This document shows, in pieces, positions 34,080 through 44,374 of a DNA stretch of 64,000 nt. Below the pieces are notes generated by a model. The model had not been told where the DNA came from, made no database searches, and saw nothing but the letters and a program-made list of their open reading frames with translations. Made by a program: the position numbers and the translations under genes. Origin of the DNA: Stomorhina lunata (taxonomy: Eukaryota; Arthropoda; Insecta; Diptera; Rhiniidae); NCBI GenBank assembly GCA_933228675.1, contig OW121741.1:132011290-132075289 (forward strand), written 5' to 3'. How positions within the stretch are numbered: position 1 is the first letter of the stretch; each line of letters opens with the position of its first letter.

Positions 34080-34727
34080 AAGGTACGTCAGACTCATTAA
34101 ACATTTAAATCAAATATTTTGAATAAAATATTGTCAAAGCAATATAATAAAAAATTTGTGGTCACACTTGCACATTTATTTGACGAATTTCATTTGATAA
34201 AATACAGAAAAAATACGTTCAAAGTATAAACAAAAAAACACTGAAGATTAAATATTTTCCCAAAAAATATTTGATCAAATTTTTTCAAAACAAAATTGAG
34301 CATCTAGCAATTTCTTTCTTATATTTGATGTTGTTGTTTCTCAAATTTGATGTTGTTGTTTCTCAAATTTGATGTTATTGTTTCTCAAATTTGATGTTGT
34401 TGTTTCTCAAATTTGATGTTGTTGTTTCTCATATTTGATGTTGTTGTTTCTGTTTGAATAGTAAACAATATACACAATCAGCTTTTATTTACCCCTGTTT
34501 GATGTTACAAAAATTTTGTAAGATTAAATAATTATTTGATCAAAATTAAAAAAATATTTGCTCTTGCGTGGTCACATTAGGAAAATTTTTATTTGCTGGC
34601 AAATTATTTTGTTTTCTTCAAATCAACATGTTTCTTGTTTGAACCTCAAAAATATTTTGTTGTCAGACTACGAGGATCAAATATTTGATAATTCCGATTA
34701 AATGTTTAATCAGTGTGACCGTGCCTT
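34080..34727. mobile_element. 648-bp MITE with ~29-bp TIRs
   Basis: The left end AAGGTACGTCAGACTCATTA then AACATTTAA matches the complement of the right end (34698-34727: TTAAATGTTTAATCAGTGTG, ACCGTGCCTT) with three substitutions and one indel. The interior contains TGGTCACACTTGC and GTGGTCACATTAG and a 22 bp minisatellite. No coding sequence. Non-autonomous DNA transposon of unassigned superfamily; no clear target duplication. Confidence 0.75.
34324..34451 (+). repeat. 22-bp minisatellite inside the MITE, six copies
   Basis: TTTGATGTTGTTGTTTCTCA plus AA, starting at 34324, 34346, 34368, 34390, 34412 and 34434, with only isolated substitutions. Confidence 0.92.
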
Positions 34728-36155
34728 ATGAAAAGTACCCCTTGTTTCATTTGGAATGTCGTGGGAATTATGCATGTATGTATGTACTTACCTTTTATAG
34801 ATCAGAAAAACTGAGCAATCAGATTTAACTTTTGCCTTTATAGTTGAGACAAACCAAAAAAATATCGATTTTCTGAGATCAGATACGACTAACTTAGAGT
34901 TCAAAATATTACAACTTTTGTGATATGTCTTAAAATGTCGAAAAAATTAACTTTGATCAGGAATATGGATTCGGAAGTACGAAATTAGGTTTGTTCCTCG
35001 AATATTAGTGATGGTGGGTACATAAAAGTCGCCATAGCCGATTACTATGACATACAAGATACATTCAAAGTAAAATCTAGACTAGAAGGTGCGTTATAAT
35101 ACAAATACCCCAAAGATAGGGAGTTAAAGAGGAATGAGGTATACAAAAAATATTACATTACAAGTATTACATTAAAATCAGATGCCACCGTAAATAAGGC
35201 TGGTGGCTGGAGGAAGCAAGGAACGGATCCACAAAGTATTTTATGGTTTTACCAGACATCTACTATTTAAACGCAGGCAATATAATTGTATACAGATTCG
35301 TATTTTTTTCATATTTATCAAATAAAATGGTAAAAGCAAATGTACTTATGGTACAAAGGCAAAGGGGGACGCCCACAACCCCTATATTTAAAATGATATA
35401 ATCGGTGATGCTCCTCGTTCTCTCTTTACTCTCGGAGTTTTGTACAAAGTAAAGAAATACTTAATGATTGTTACTTTTTTTTCTTGGGTTCTGGAGAAAA
35501 AAGATGTTTTCGTTTACGAAAACTTATTCAGACCGAAACGAAGGAAAACCATGACTGGCGGGCTATACTTTTTTTGTATAGCCCAAACACACACACACTC
35601 ACAAATACTTTTTAAAAAAATTGTAATCTTTATAGTCTTATCTCTCCCCAATTATCTGCTAAATACAAACAGACACACACACAGATACTTAAACTTTTAA
35701 GCAATTCCCATTGTGTGGATGATTGTGTGTTGTATCTGTGTAAGTTAACGAGACTGTCTGGTTTTGTTGGATGTGTTCGGCGTACGGAGACTCTACTCAA
35801 GCATGCGCTTTGCTCCAAATGGGGAGGAGCTTTATGGTATTTAATAAAATGGATACACTTGTGAGCTCTCTATTTTCGTAAAAGATAAATTCGCCGCGTT
35901 TAAGGCCAATTCAGGTTTTTTACTCATTTTCTTTAGTTGCGCTGCTTCACTTAGGTCTCTGCTGCCTTGATTGTCTGTCGCAGAGTCTACTCGCTAATAT
36001 CTTGTGGTAATTGTTTGCAGATTTTTGCCGCGTAATCAAGTGTATTCGAATATGTCGTACAACACTCGTAAAAACATGTTGTAAAATATTTGAAGATTTT
36101 TTCTATTTGTTACTTCATACCTAAAGACTGAAATGGAAAAAAATGTGCACTTTGG
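34728..36155. other. Unique DNA with short CA tracts and a small hairpin
   Basis: GGGCTATAC (35560-35568), seven T, GTATAGCCC (35576-35584) is a perfect hairpin. CACACACACTCACA follows at ~35588 and CAGACACACACACAG at ~35670. The patch 35880-36060 is GC-richer with no recognised product. The open frames at 35440-35700 (+) and 35630-35818 (-) cross these tracts and are not believed. Confidence 0.5.
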
Positions 36156-36159
36156 TTAG

Positions 36160-38345
36160 CAAATTTGTTGGTATAAAATTTATATAGAAAAATGTTCGTT
36201 TTAAAATTTTTATAGAAAAAATTTCATTATAAAAATTTTATAATGAAATTTTATAATGGATTAGAAAAATTTTCTTTATAAAATTTTTATAGAAAAATTT
36301 TTGTTATAAAATTTTTATAGAAAAATTTTCGTTTAAAAATTTCTATAGATAAATTTTCGTTATAAAATTTTTATAGAAAAATTTTCGTTATAAAATTTTT
36401 ATAGAAAAATTTTCGTTATAAAATTTTTATAGAAAAATTTTCGTTATAAAATTTTTATAGAAAAATTTTCGTTATAAAATTTTTATAGAAAAATTTTCGT
36501 TATAAAATTTTTATAGAAAAATTTTCGTTATAAAATTTTTATAGAAAAATTTTCGTTATAAAATTTTTGGTATAAAAATTTCATAAAAAAATTTTTGGCA
36601 TAAAATTTTTATAAAAATTTTTTAGTATACAATTTTTATTGAAAAATTGTATACTAAAAATTATTATTAGTATAAAATTTTTATAAAAAAATTTTTTGTA
36701 TAAAATTTTTATAAAAAAATTGTTGGTATACAATTTTTATAAAAATTTTTTTTTGTTATAAAATTTGTATAGAAAAATTTCCGTTGTAAACTTTTTACAG
36801 AAAAATTTTCGTTATAAAATTTTTTTAGAAAAATTTTCGTTATAAAATTTTTTTAGAAAAATTTTCGTTATAAAATTTTTTTAGAAAAATTTTCGTTATA
36901 AAATTTTTTTAGAAAAATTTTCGTTATAAATTTTTTTTAGAAAAATTTTTTGGCATAAAATTTTTATAGAAAAATTTAAGGTATAAAAATTTTATAGAAA
37001 ATTTTTAAAGAAAAATTTTCGCCATAAAGTTTGTAAAAAAAATTTTCGGTGCAAAATTTCTTTGGTATAAAATTTTTAAAGAAAAATTTTTGGTATAAAA
37101 TTTGTATAGAAATATTTTTGTTTTAAAATAATTTAAAACAAAACATTACAATTTTAAGTCAACCAATTTAAATTTTAATTTAAAAATTATTCTATATTTA
37201 TGTATGATTGTAAAAAAAGTCTCAAATAAACTACAATTACAATTAAAAAAAATTTCGTTGTAAAATTTTTATAGAAGAATTTTCGTTATAAAATTTTTAT
37301 AGAAAAATTTTCATTACTAAATTTTTAAAGAAAAGTTATTAATATAAAATTTTTTTAGAAAAATTTTTGTTAAAAATTTTTTTTTAGAAAAATTTTTGTT
37401 AAACAATTTTAATAGAAATATTTTCGTTCTTAAATTTTAATAGAAAAATTTTTGTTTTCGTTAAAAAATTTTTATAGAAAAATTTTTGTCAAAAAATTTT
37501 CGTTATATAATTTTTATAGAAAAATTTTCGTTATATAATTTTTATAGAAAAATTTTCGTTATAAAATTTTTATAGCAAAATTTCGTTATAAAATTTTTAT
37601 AGAAAAATGTTCGTCATAATATTTTTATAAAAAAAAAATTTAGTCATAAAATTTTTAAAGAAAATTTTTCGTCAAAAAATTTTTAAAGAAAAATTTTAGG
37701 TTATAAAATTTTTATAACAAAAAATTCTATATATAATTTTTTGCAAAAAATTTTGTACCAACAATTTTTTTGTTAGGAATTTTCATTATAAAATTATTAT
37801 AGAAAAATTTTCCTTATAAAACTTTTATAGAAAAATTTTCGTTATAAAATATTTATAGAAAAATTTCGTTACAAAATTTTTTTTTTTTTAAATTTACGTT
37901 ATAGATTTTTTATTGAAAAATTTTCGTTATAAAATTTTTATAGAAAAATTTTTGTTATAAAATTATTATAGAAAAATTTTCGTTATAAAATTTTTATAGA
38001 AAAATTTTCGTTATAAAATTTTTATAGAAAAATTTTCGTTATAAAATCTTTATAAAAAATTTTTCGTCCTAAAATTTTTGTCATAAAATTTTTATCGAAA
38101 AACTTTCGTTATAAAATTTAAAAAAAAAAATTTATTGAATTTTTAAAGAAATATTTTCGTTATAAAATTTTTATAGGAAATTTTTCGTCAAAAAATTTTT
38201 ATAGCCAAACTTACGTAATAGAATTTTTATAGAAAAATTTATAACGAAAATTTTTTGGTATAAAATTTTTATAGGAAAATTTACCTTATACATTTTTTAT
38301 AAAAATTATTTAAAGAAAATTTTCTTTTAAAATTTTATAGAAAAT
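36160..38345 (+). repeat. 28-bp minisatellite, forward array
   Basis: Same unit as at 2.9-5.6 kb (TTTTTATAGAAAAATTTTCG plus TTATAAAA). It is homogeneous at 36360-36560, 36820-36940 and 37920-38040, with TTGGTATAAAA variants around 36580-37100. A short non-satellite patch lies at 37130-37250. Confidence 0.95.
36619..36660. repeat. Perfect 19-bp hairpin with a 4-nt loop
   Basis: TTTTTAGTATACAATTTTT (36619-36637), loop ATTG, AAAAATTGTATACTAAAAA (36642-36660). Confidence 0.92.
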
Positions 38346-38369
38346 TTTTTGTAAAGTAAATTTTTTTTG

Positions 38370-39060
38370 TAAATATTTAAAAATATAAAAATTTTGTCCC
38401 AAAATTTTTCTTTAGAAAGTTTGTAACAAAAATTTTTCTATAAAAATTTTGTCCCAAAAAATTTTTCTATAAAAATTTTGTACCAAAAATTTTTCTATAA
38501 AAATTTTGTACCAAAAATTTTTCTATAAAAATTTTGTTCCAAAAATTTTTCTATAAAAATTTTGTACTAAAAGTTTTTCTATAAAAGTTTTGTGCCAAAA
38601 ATGTTTCTATAAAAATTTTGTACGAAGAATTTTTCCATAAAAATTTTGTACCAAAAATTTTTCCATAAAAATTTTGTACTAAAAATTTTTCTATATAAAT
38701 TTGGTAACGAACACTTCTCTACACAAGTTTTATTAAAAAAATTTGTTTATAAAAATTTTGTACCAAAAATTTTCCATAAAAATTTTTTTTGTATTAGAAA
38801 TTTTTCTATACAAATTTTGCACCAAAAATTTTTATAGAAAAATTTAGTACTAAAAAGTTTTCTTAATAAATTTTGAAACAAAAATTTTTCTATAAAAATT
38901 TTGTACCAAAAAATTTTATATAAAAATTTTGTACCAAAAAATTTCTCTATAAAAATTTTGTTTTATACAAATTCTGGATCAAAAGTTTTTCTAAACAATT
39001 TTATACCAGTTTTTTTTATAAAAATTTTGTATTAAAGATATTTTTCTTACACTTTTGCGC
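38370..39060 (-). repeat. 28-bp minisatellite, reverse array
   Basis: Units read CCAAAAATTTTTCTATAAAA plus ATTTTGTA, the complement of the TTGGTACAAAA subtype. The polarity flips at about 38340-38400, making a head-to-head junction with the 36.2-38.3 kb array. The 63-codon frame at 38646-38837 is repeat-derived. Confidence 0.92.
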
Positions 39061-40222
39061 CAAGAATTTTTTTAATGTATTGAATTTTAATTTGAAAGTG
39101 TAAATTAATTTTCGTTTTCATCCTTTATGATTCTTTATACATACATTCGCTTTTGCTCTTTTTTCTGCGATTTCTTATTTCTATGCGAAATAATCAACTA
39201 ATGAAGTGTGTTAAGAGGCCAAACGTATGGTCGATTCCCCCGTAAAAAATGGAAAAAATTTATAAAGTTTTTTCTCAAACAAAAAAGACGAATGTCTGAC
39301 GATAATAATGACGATGTTAAAACCACGAAGTTAACTGAAAGTGTTGGGGGTCTAAAGCCTTAGAAGAGCCCTGATGAATGCGAATGCGAAAATGCAAATG
39401 TAACATACAACTACAACAAACCAACAACAACAGCAACAAATACAAGGCCGTCGCCATCAGAAAAGTCCTTGAATTTTATTAAATTGTTTGTTTCAAAGTC
39501 TCCAAATAAAGGCATTAGTTTCCAGCCAAGTATTAAAACAAGTGCGTGCTGAAATTTAAAAATTTCAACAGCAGAAAGGAAAAATCAAAATACCGGCGGT
39601 TCAAAAAAATAATCGATATTTTAAAGTTCATCAGAAAATTATAGGCAATTTCATAATTTTACAATTTAGAGGTGAAACGTGATAAATGAGAGAGTATCCT
39701 TTTTTTAAGGAGCTGCAACATTTTGTATCTTTCAGTTAATGATTTCAATGAATGTGTGCGTGCCAGAAAAGTTTATGTGTGTGTGCATCTATGAGTGTCT
39801 GTATTTATTTAAAGGGCGTGGCATTTAATATCATCCGTTTTAGGAGTTGTTACATATTCGGTCATTTTATTGTCATTTCCAAAAGGAGACAACAACATTT
39901 GTCCTTTATTTACTCAATTCAAAACCATTGAGCTCAACTCTAGAAGATAATTTTTGGTATCTATGTAAATGTATGAGTATTAGCATACACATACAAATAT
40001 ACTTTTGGCCAATACGAAACTGGTTTTTGTAAAACTCATCCTTATAAAACGCAGACACAAAAGGACAATAAAAAATATGTTTAAATACGAGTACACACAA
40101 AAATTATAAAAAAAACGCGCATTAACAAAAAATGTGAAAAAGATTGAAATTTAAAATTTAAATCTTTAATAAATTTTTCAAATATTCGAAAAGTTCTTCT
40201 TCAGTTCCAATTCATCTCCACT
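39061..40222. other. Unique island between satellites
   Basis: Non-repetitive DNA with CAACAA tracts (39405-39445) and moderate GC. Open frames at 39847-40032 (+) and 39906-40100 (-) overlap each other and show no protein character. No gene called. Confidence 0.5.
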
Positions 40223-40224
40223 TT

Positions 40225-42480
40225 GCATCGAAAATTTTTCTATAAAAATTTTGTGCCGAAAATTTTTCTCATAAAATTTTGTACCGAAAGTTTTTCTCTA
40301 AAAATTTTGTACCAACAATTTTTCTCTAAAAATTTTATACCGAAAATTTTTCTATAAAAATTTTATACCAAAAATTTTTCTATAAAAATTTTGTACCGAA
40401 AATTTTTCTATAAAAATTTTGTACCGAAAATTTTTCTATAAAAATTTTGTACCAAAATTTTTCTATAAAAATTTTGTGCCGAAAATTTTTCTATAAAAAT
40501 TTTGTGCCGAAAATTTTTCTATAAAAATTTTGTGCCGAAAATTTTTCTATAAAAATTTCATACCGAAAATTTTTCTTTAAAAATTTGATACCGAAAATTT
40601 TTCTATAAAAATTTTATACCGAAAATTTTTCTATAAAAATTTTGTACAGAAAATTGTTCTATAAAAATTTTGTACCCAAAAATTTTTCTATAAAAATTTT
40701 GTACCCAAAAATTTTTTTACAAAAATTTTGTAAAGAAAATTTTTCTATAAAAATTTTAAGCCGATAATTTTTCTATAAAAATTTTAAACCGAAAATTTTC
40801 TATAAAAATTTGATACCGAAAATTTTTCTATAAAAATTTGATACCGAAAATTTTTCTATAAAAATATACCGACAATTTTTCTACAAAAATTTTGTACAGA
40901 AAATTGTTCTTTAAAAATTTTATACCGAAAATTTTTCTATACAAATTTTGTACCCAAAAATTTTTCTATAAAAATTTTGTACCCAAAAATTTTTTTACAA
41001 AAATTTTGTAAAGAAAATTTTTCTATAAAAATTTTAAGCCGATAATTTTTCTATAAAAATTTTAAACCGAAAATTTTCTATAAAAATTTGATACCGAAAA
41101 TTTTTCTATAAAAATTTGATACCGAAAATTTTTCTATAAAAATATACCGACAATTTTTCTACAAAAATTTTGTACAGAAAATTGTTCTTTAAAAATTTTA
41201 TACCGAAAATTTTTTTATACAAATTTTGTACCCAAAAATTTTTCTATAAAAATTTTGTACCCAAAAATTTTTTTACAAAAATTTTGTAAAGAAAATTTTT
41301 CTATAAAAATTTTAAGCCGATAATTTTTCTATAAAAATTTTAAACCGAAAATTTTCTATAAAAATTTGATACCGAAAATTTTTCTATAAAAATTTGATAC
41401 CGAAAATTTTTCTATAAAAATATACCGAAAATTTTTCTACAAAAATTTTGTACAGAAAATTGTTCTTTAAAAATTTTATACCGAAAATTTTTATATAAAA
41501 ATTTTGTACCGAAAATTTTTCTATAAAATTTTGTCCCGAAAATTTTTCTATGCAAGTTTTGTCCCGAAAATTTTTCTATAAAAATTTTATACCGAAAATT
41601 TTTTTATAAAAATTTTGTCCCAAAAATTTTTCTATAAAAATTTTGTCCCGAAAATTTTTCTATAAAAATTTTATACCGAAAATTTTTCTATAAAAATTTT
41701 ATACCGAAAATTTTTCTATAAAAATTTTATCCCGAAAATTTTTCTATAAAAATTTTGTCTTGAAAATTTTTCTATCAAAATTTTGCTCCGAAAGTTTTAC
41801 TCTAAAAATTTTGTACCAAAAATTTTTCTCTAAAAATTTTATACCGAAAATTTTTCTATAAAAATTTTATACCAAAAATTTTTCTATAAAAATTTTGTCC
41901 CGAAAATTTTTCTATAAAAATTTTGTCCCGAAATTTTTTCTATAAAAATTTTGTCCCGAAAATTTTTCTATAAAAATTTTGTCCCGAAAATTTTTCTATA
42001 AAAATTTTGTCCCGAAAATTTTTCTATAAAAATTTTGTCCCGAAAATTTTTCTATAAAAATTTTGTCCCGAAAATTTTTTTATAAAAATTTTGTCCCGAA
42101 AATTTTTCTATAAAAATTTTGTTCTGAAAATTTTTCTATAAAAAGTTTGTCCCTAAAATTTTTCTATAAAAATTTTGTCCCGAAAATTTTTTTATAAAAA
42201 TTTTGTCCCGAAAATGTTTCTATAAAAATTTTGTGCCGAAAATTTTTGTATAAAAATTTTATCCCGAAAATTTTTCTATAAAAATTTTGTGCCGAAAATT
42301 TTTCTATAAAATTTTTATCCCGAAAATTTTTCTATAAAAATTGTATACCAAAAATTATGTACTGAAAATTTTTCTATAAAAATTTTATACCGAAAATTTT
42401 TTTCTAAAAATTTTTTGCCAAAAAGTTTGGCCAAAAATTTTTCTCTAAAAATTTTGGAACAAAAATTGTTTTTAAAGTTT
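40225..42480 (-). repeat. 28-bp minisatellite, reverse array with GTCCCG/GTACCG subtypes
   Basis: Units read CCGAAAATTTTTCTATAAAA plus ATTTTGTA/C. Left part has TACCG or TGCCG units, right part (41880-42200) is homogeneous TCCCG. An internal higher-order repeat occupies 40660-41500. The 64-codon minus frame at 42315-42509 is repeat-derived. Confidence 0.95.
40660..41500 (-). repeat. ~279-bp higher-order repeat, three copies
   Basis: The irregular landmark GTACCCAAAAATTTTTTTAC recurs at 40701, 40979 and 41258. The same sequence of variant monomers (TAAAGAAAATT, AAGCCGATAA, AAACCGAAAA, AAATATACCGA, GTACAGAAAATTGTTCT) follows each time. That is ten monomers per unit. Confidence 0.9.
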
Positions 42481-42484
42481 TCTT

Positions 42485-43690
42485 CAAAAAAATCAATTGA
42501 AATTGTCACCCTAACATTTGCCTTTATACTGGGCCTTTGTATCCTCTTTAAAGTTTCTTTTTACAAACTCTTCATCTTGTAGGTGTCTTTCCGAAAAAAA
42601 CCTCCATTCATTAAATTTTTTCTCCATTTATTTATTGTTCATTCTATTATGGCTTCTTTTTATGTTTTTGTGGTTGTTTCTGACGACAATTTCAGAAATA
42701 TTTTTTTGTGTTGTTTGGTCCTCGTAGTCGTCGCAACGTCTTCATTAGGAACAAAAAAGTGATTATTTTATGACACAATCTGTTTAAAATTTATTTTTAT
42801 GTTTTTCTGCCACTGCCTTTAAATTTTGACTTGAGTATCGTCATAGTTTGCGTTTGTGGTCGTCTTTAAACGACGTCCAAAGTTCCAGACTTTGGCTGTA
42901 AAATAAATAAACAATGAGTCTTTGTTGCAGCTCCATCTCCAGCTCGGAACGGGTACAATAACGAAACAGTTTACCATGGCAAATTGATTGTTGTTTTGTC
43001 GTAGGGGGGAAAAGACATTTGTTCTGAAAAGAAAATAAACAGAATAAAATTTATTGTAGGGTTTTCTTATTGATGTTTTCCTAAATAGACAAAGTAAAAT
43101 GCTGATTTACATATTTTGTTTGTATTTATTGAAAACAAATTATTTTTTGAAGTTTTGAATGAGATAAAGAAGAGTATTGAAGTTGGACTTTGGATACACT
43201 TTAAAAACTTTAGGTATTCAAGTTGACTCATAGTCACTTCATTTGTAGTTGATGTCCTTCTTTTTAGCTGGCTCGATTTCATTTTTTATAGAAAGAAACG
43301 ATTATTTTACTATATAGAAAAACATCGCAAAATTATTTTGTATGCTATAACGTCGAATTTTTTGTCATATTAATAAAATTCTCAAACGCTTAATACTTTT
43401 ATTTATTAAAAATTAAAAAACATCGTAAATTCATTTGACGAAAATATCATTATGTAGTAAACTACGCAAAATTATTTTCTATGAAAAAACATCGAAAAAC
43501 ATTGAAAAACATGAAATTTTAATATTGTCAATTAAAATTTCATTGTATGAAAATCACTTAATAATTTTTTGATATTGAAAACTACAGAATTCATTAAAAT
43601 TGAAAAACATCGCAAATTAAAATACATTGAAAATCAAAAGTATTTTCGTTATCTAAAAAACATCGCACAAATTATTTCAAAGAAAAACTC
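42485..43690. other. Unique island without a supported gene
   Basis: Relatively GC-rich for this window at 42820-43010 (GTCGTCTTTAAACGACGTCC, CAGCTCCATCTCCAGCTCGG). Frames at 42518-42727 (+) and 43067-43282 (-) lack recognisable domains. From 43330 AAAAACATCG motifs begin, the outer fringe of the 44.4-47.0 kb satellite. Confidence 0.45.
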
Positions 43691-43834
43691 AAGAACGGGA
43701 CCACCTATCCAAAATAAATGTTAAGGCTTTGTTTGGACTATTTAGTGGATGGTTTATATGAAGTTTGCTCAAAATCGGTCAAGCGGTTCTTTATTTATCA
43801 CATTTTTTGCAACAAATTAGTGTTTTATTTTTTG

Positions 43835-43912
43835 GAGTTTATAAAATCCATGGAAATTTTTTATATTCACATACATATTGCATAAAATAGTTTCCATGGA
43901 TTGTATAAACTC
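43835..43912. repeat. 22-bp inverted repeat
   Basis: 43835-43856 (GAGTTTATAAAATCCATGGA+AA) pairs with 43891-43912 at 21 of 22 positions across a 34 nt loop. It lies just before the 132 bp tandem units. Confidence 0.85.
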
Positions 43913-44010
43913 TATAAATTATATAAAAATTTGATCATGTAATAATCTTTAGCAAAGTTGTTGCGCAAGAACCGATGAACATTATCAAATTGGTAGGTCT
44001 AAGTTCCAAC

Positions 44011-44019
44011 AGGTGGCGC
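44011..44019 (+). promoter_or_regulatory. CTCF-like motif 1 (AGGTGGCGC)
   Basis: CCAACAGGTGGCGCCAC contains AGGTGGCGC, matching the core recognised by insect CTCF. Sequence match only. Confidence 0.45.
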
Positions 44020-44142
44020 CACTGAAAAACACACAAATTGAATTTAATCGTGAACTATTAATATGATCATGGTACTATGTTTTGAAAAGTTGTTTTACAT
44101 GAGCCGACGAGGGTTTCTAAGTTGGTATGACCAATTCCCACC

Positions 44143-44151
44143 AGGTGGCGC
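44143..44151 (+). promoter_or_regulatory. CTCF-like motif 2 (AGGTGGCGC)
   Basis: CCCACCAGGTGGCGCCAC, the fullest match of the three. It lies 132 bp from motif 1, at the same place in its repeat unit. Confidence 0.5.
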
Positions 44152-44268
44152 CACAGAAAATGACTCAAAATTAATTAAATCATAAACTGTGCATTTGATC
44201 ATGATCTTTAGCAAAGTTGTTGCGCATGAGTCGACAAAGGTTTTAAGATGGTGCGACTAATTTTCGCC

Positions 44269-44277
44269 AGATGGCGC
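44269..44277 (+). promoter_or_regulatory. CTCF-like motif 3 (AGATGGCGC)
   Basis: TCGCCAGATGGCGCCA, the AGATGGCGC form of the core. It is 126 bp from motif 2. Confidence 0.45.
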
Positions 44278-44374
44278 CAAATTTCTAATGTCATTCCTTC
44301 AACTTTATTTTATTTGGTGCCACAGCAATGAGCGCAGGTTACAGCTGTTTTGAAATAAAATAAAACATCGAAAA

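Larger units (their letters stand above)
43933..44300 (+). repeat. 132-bp tandem repeat, three copies, with CTCF-like sites
   Basis: Units begin at GATCAT at 43933, 44065 and 44197. Each carries TTTAGCAAAGTTGTTGCGCA (or a variant), a GGTNNGACCAATTY block and a conserved RGRTGGCGCCA. The three copies are diverged. The preceding CTCAAAATCGGTCAAGCGGT (43770) resembles motifs common in insect dispersed repeats, so the block may belong to an unclassified element at about 43695-44340. Confidence 0.75.
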
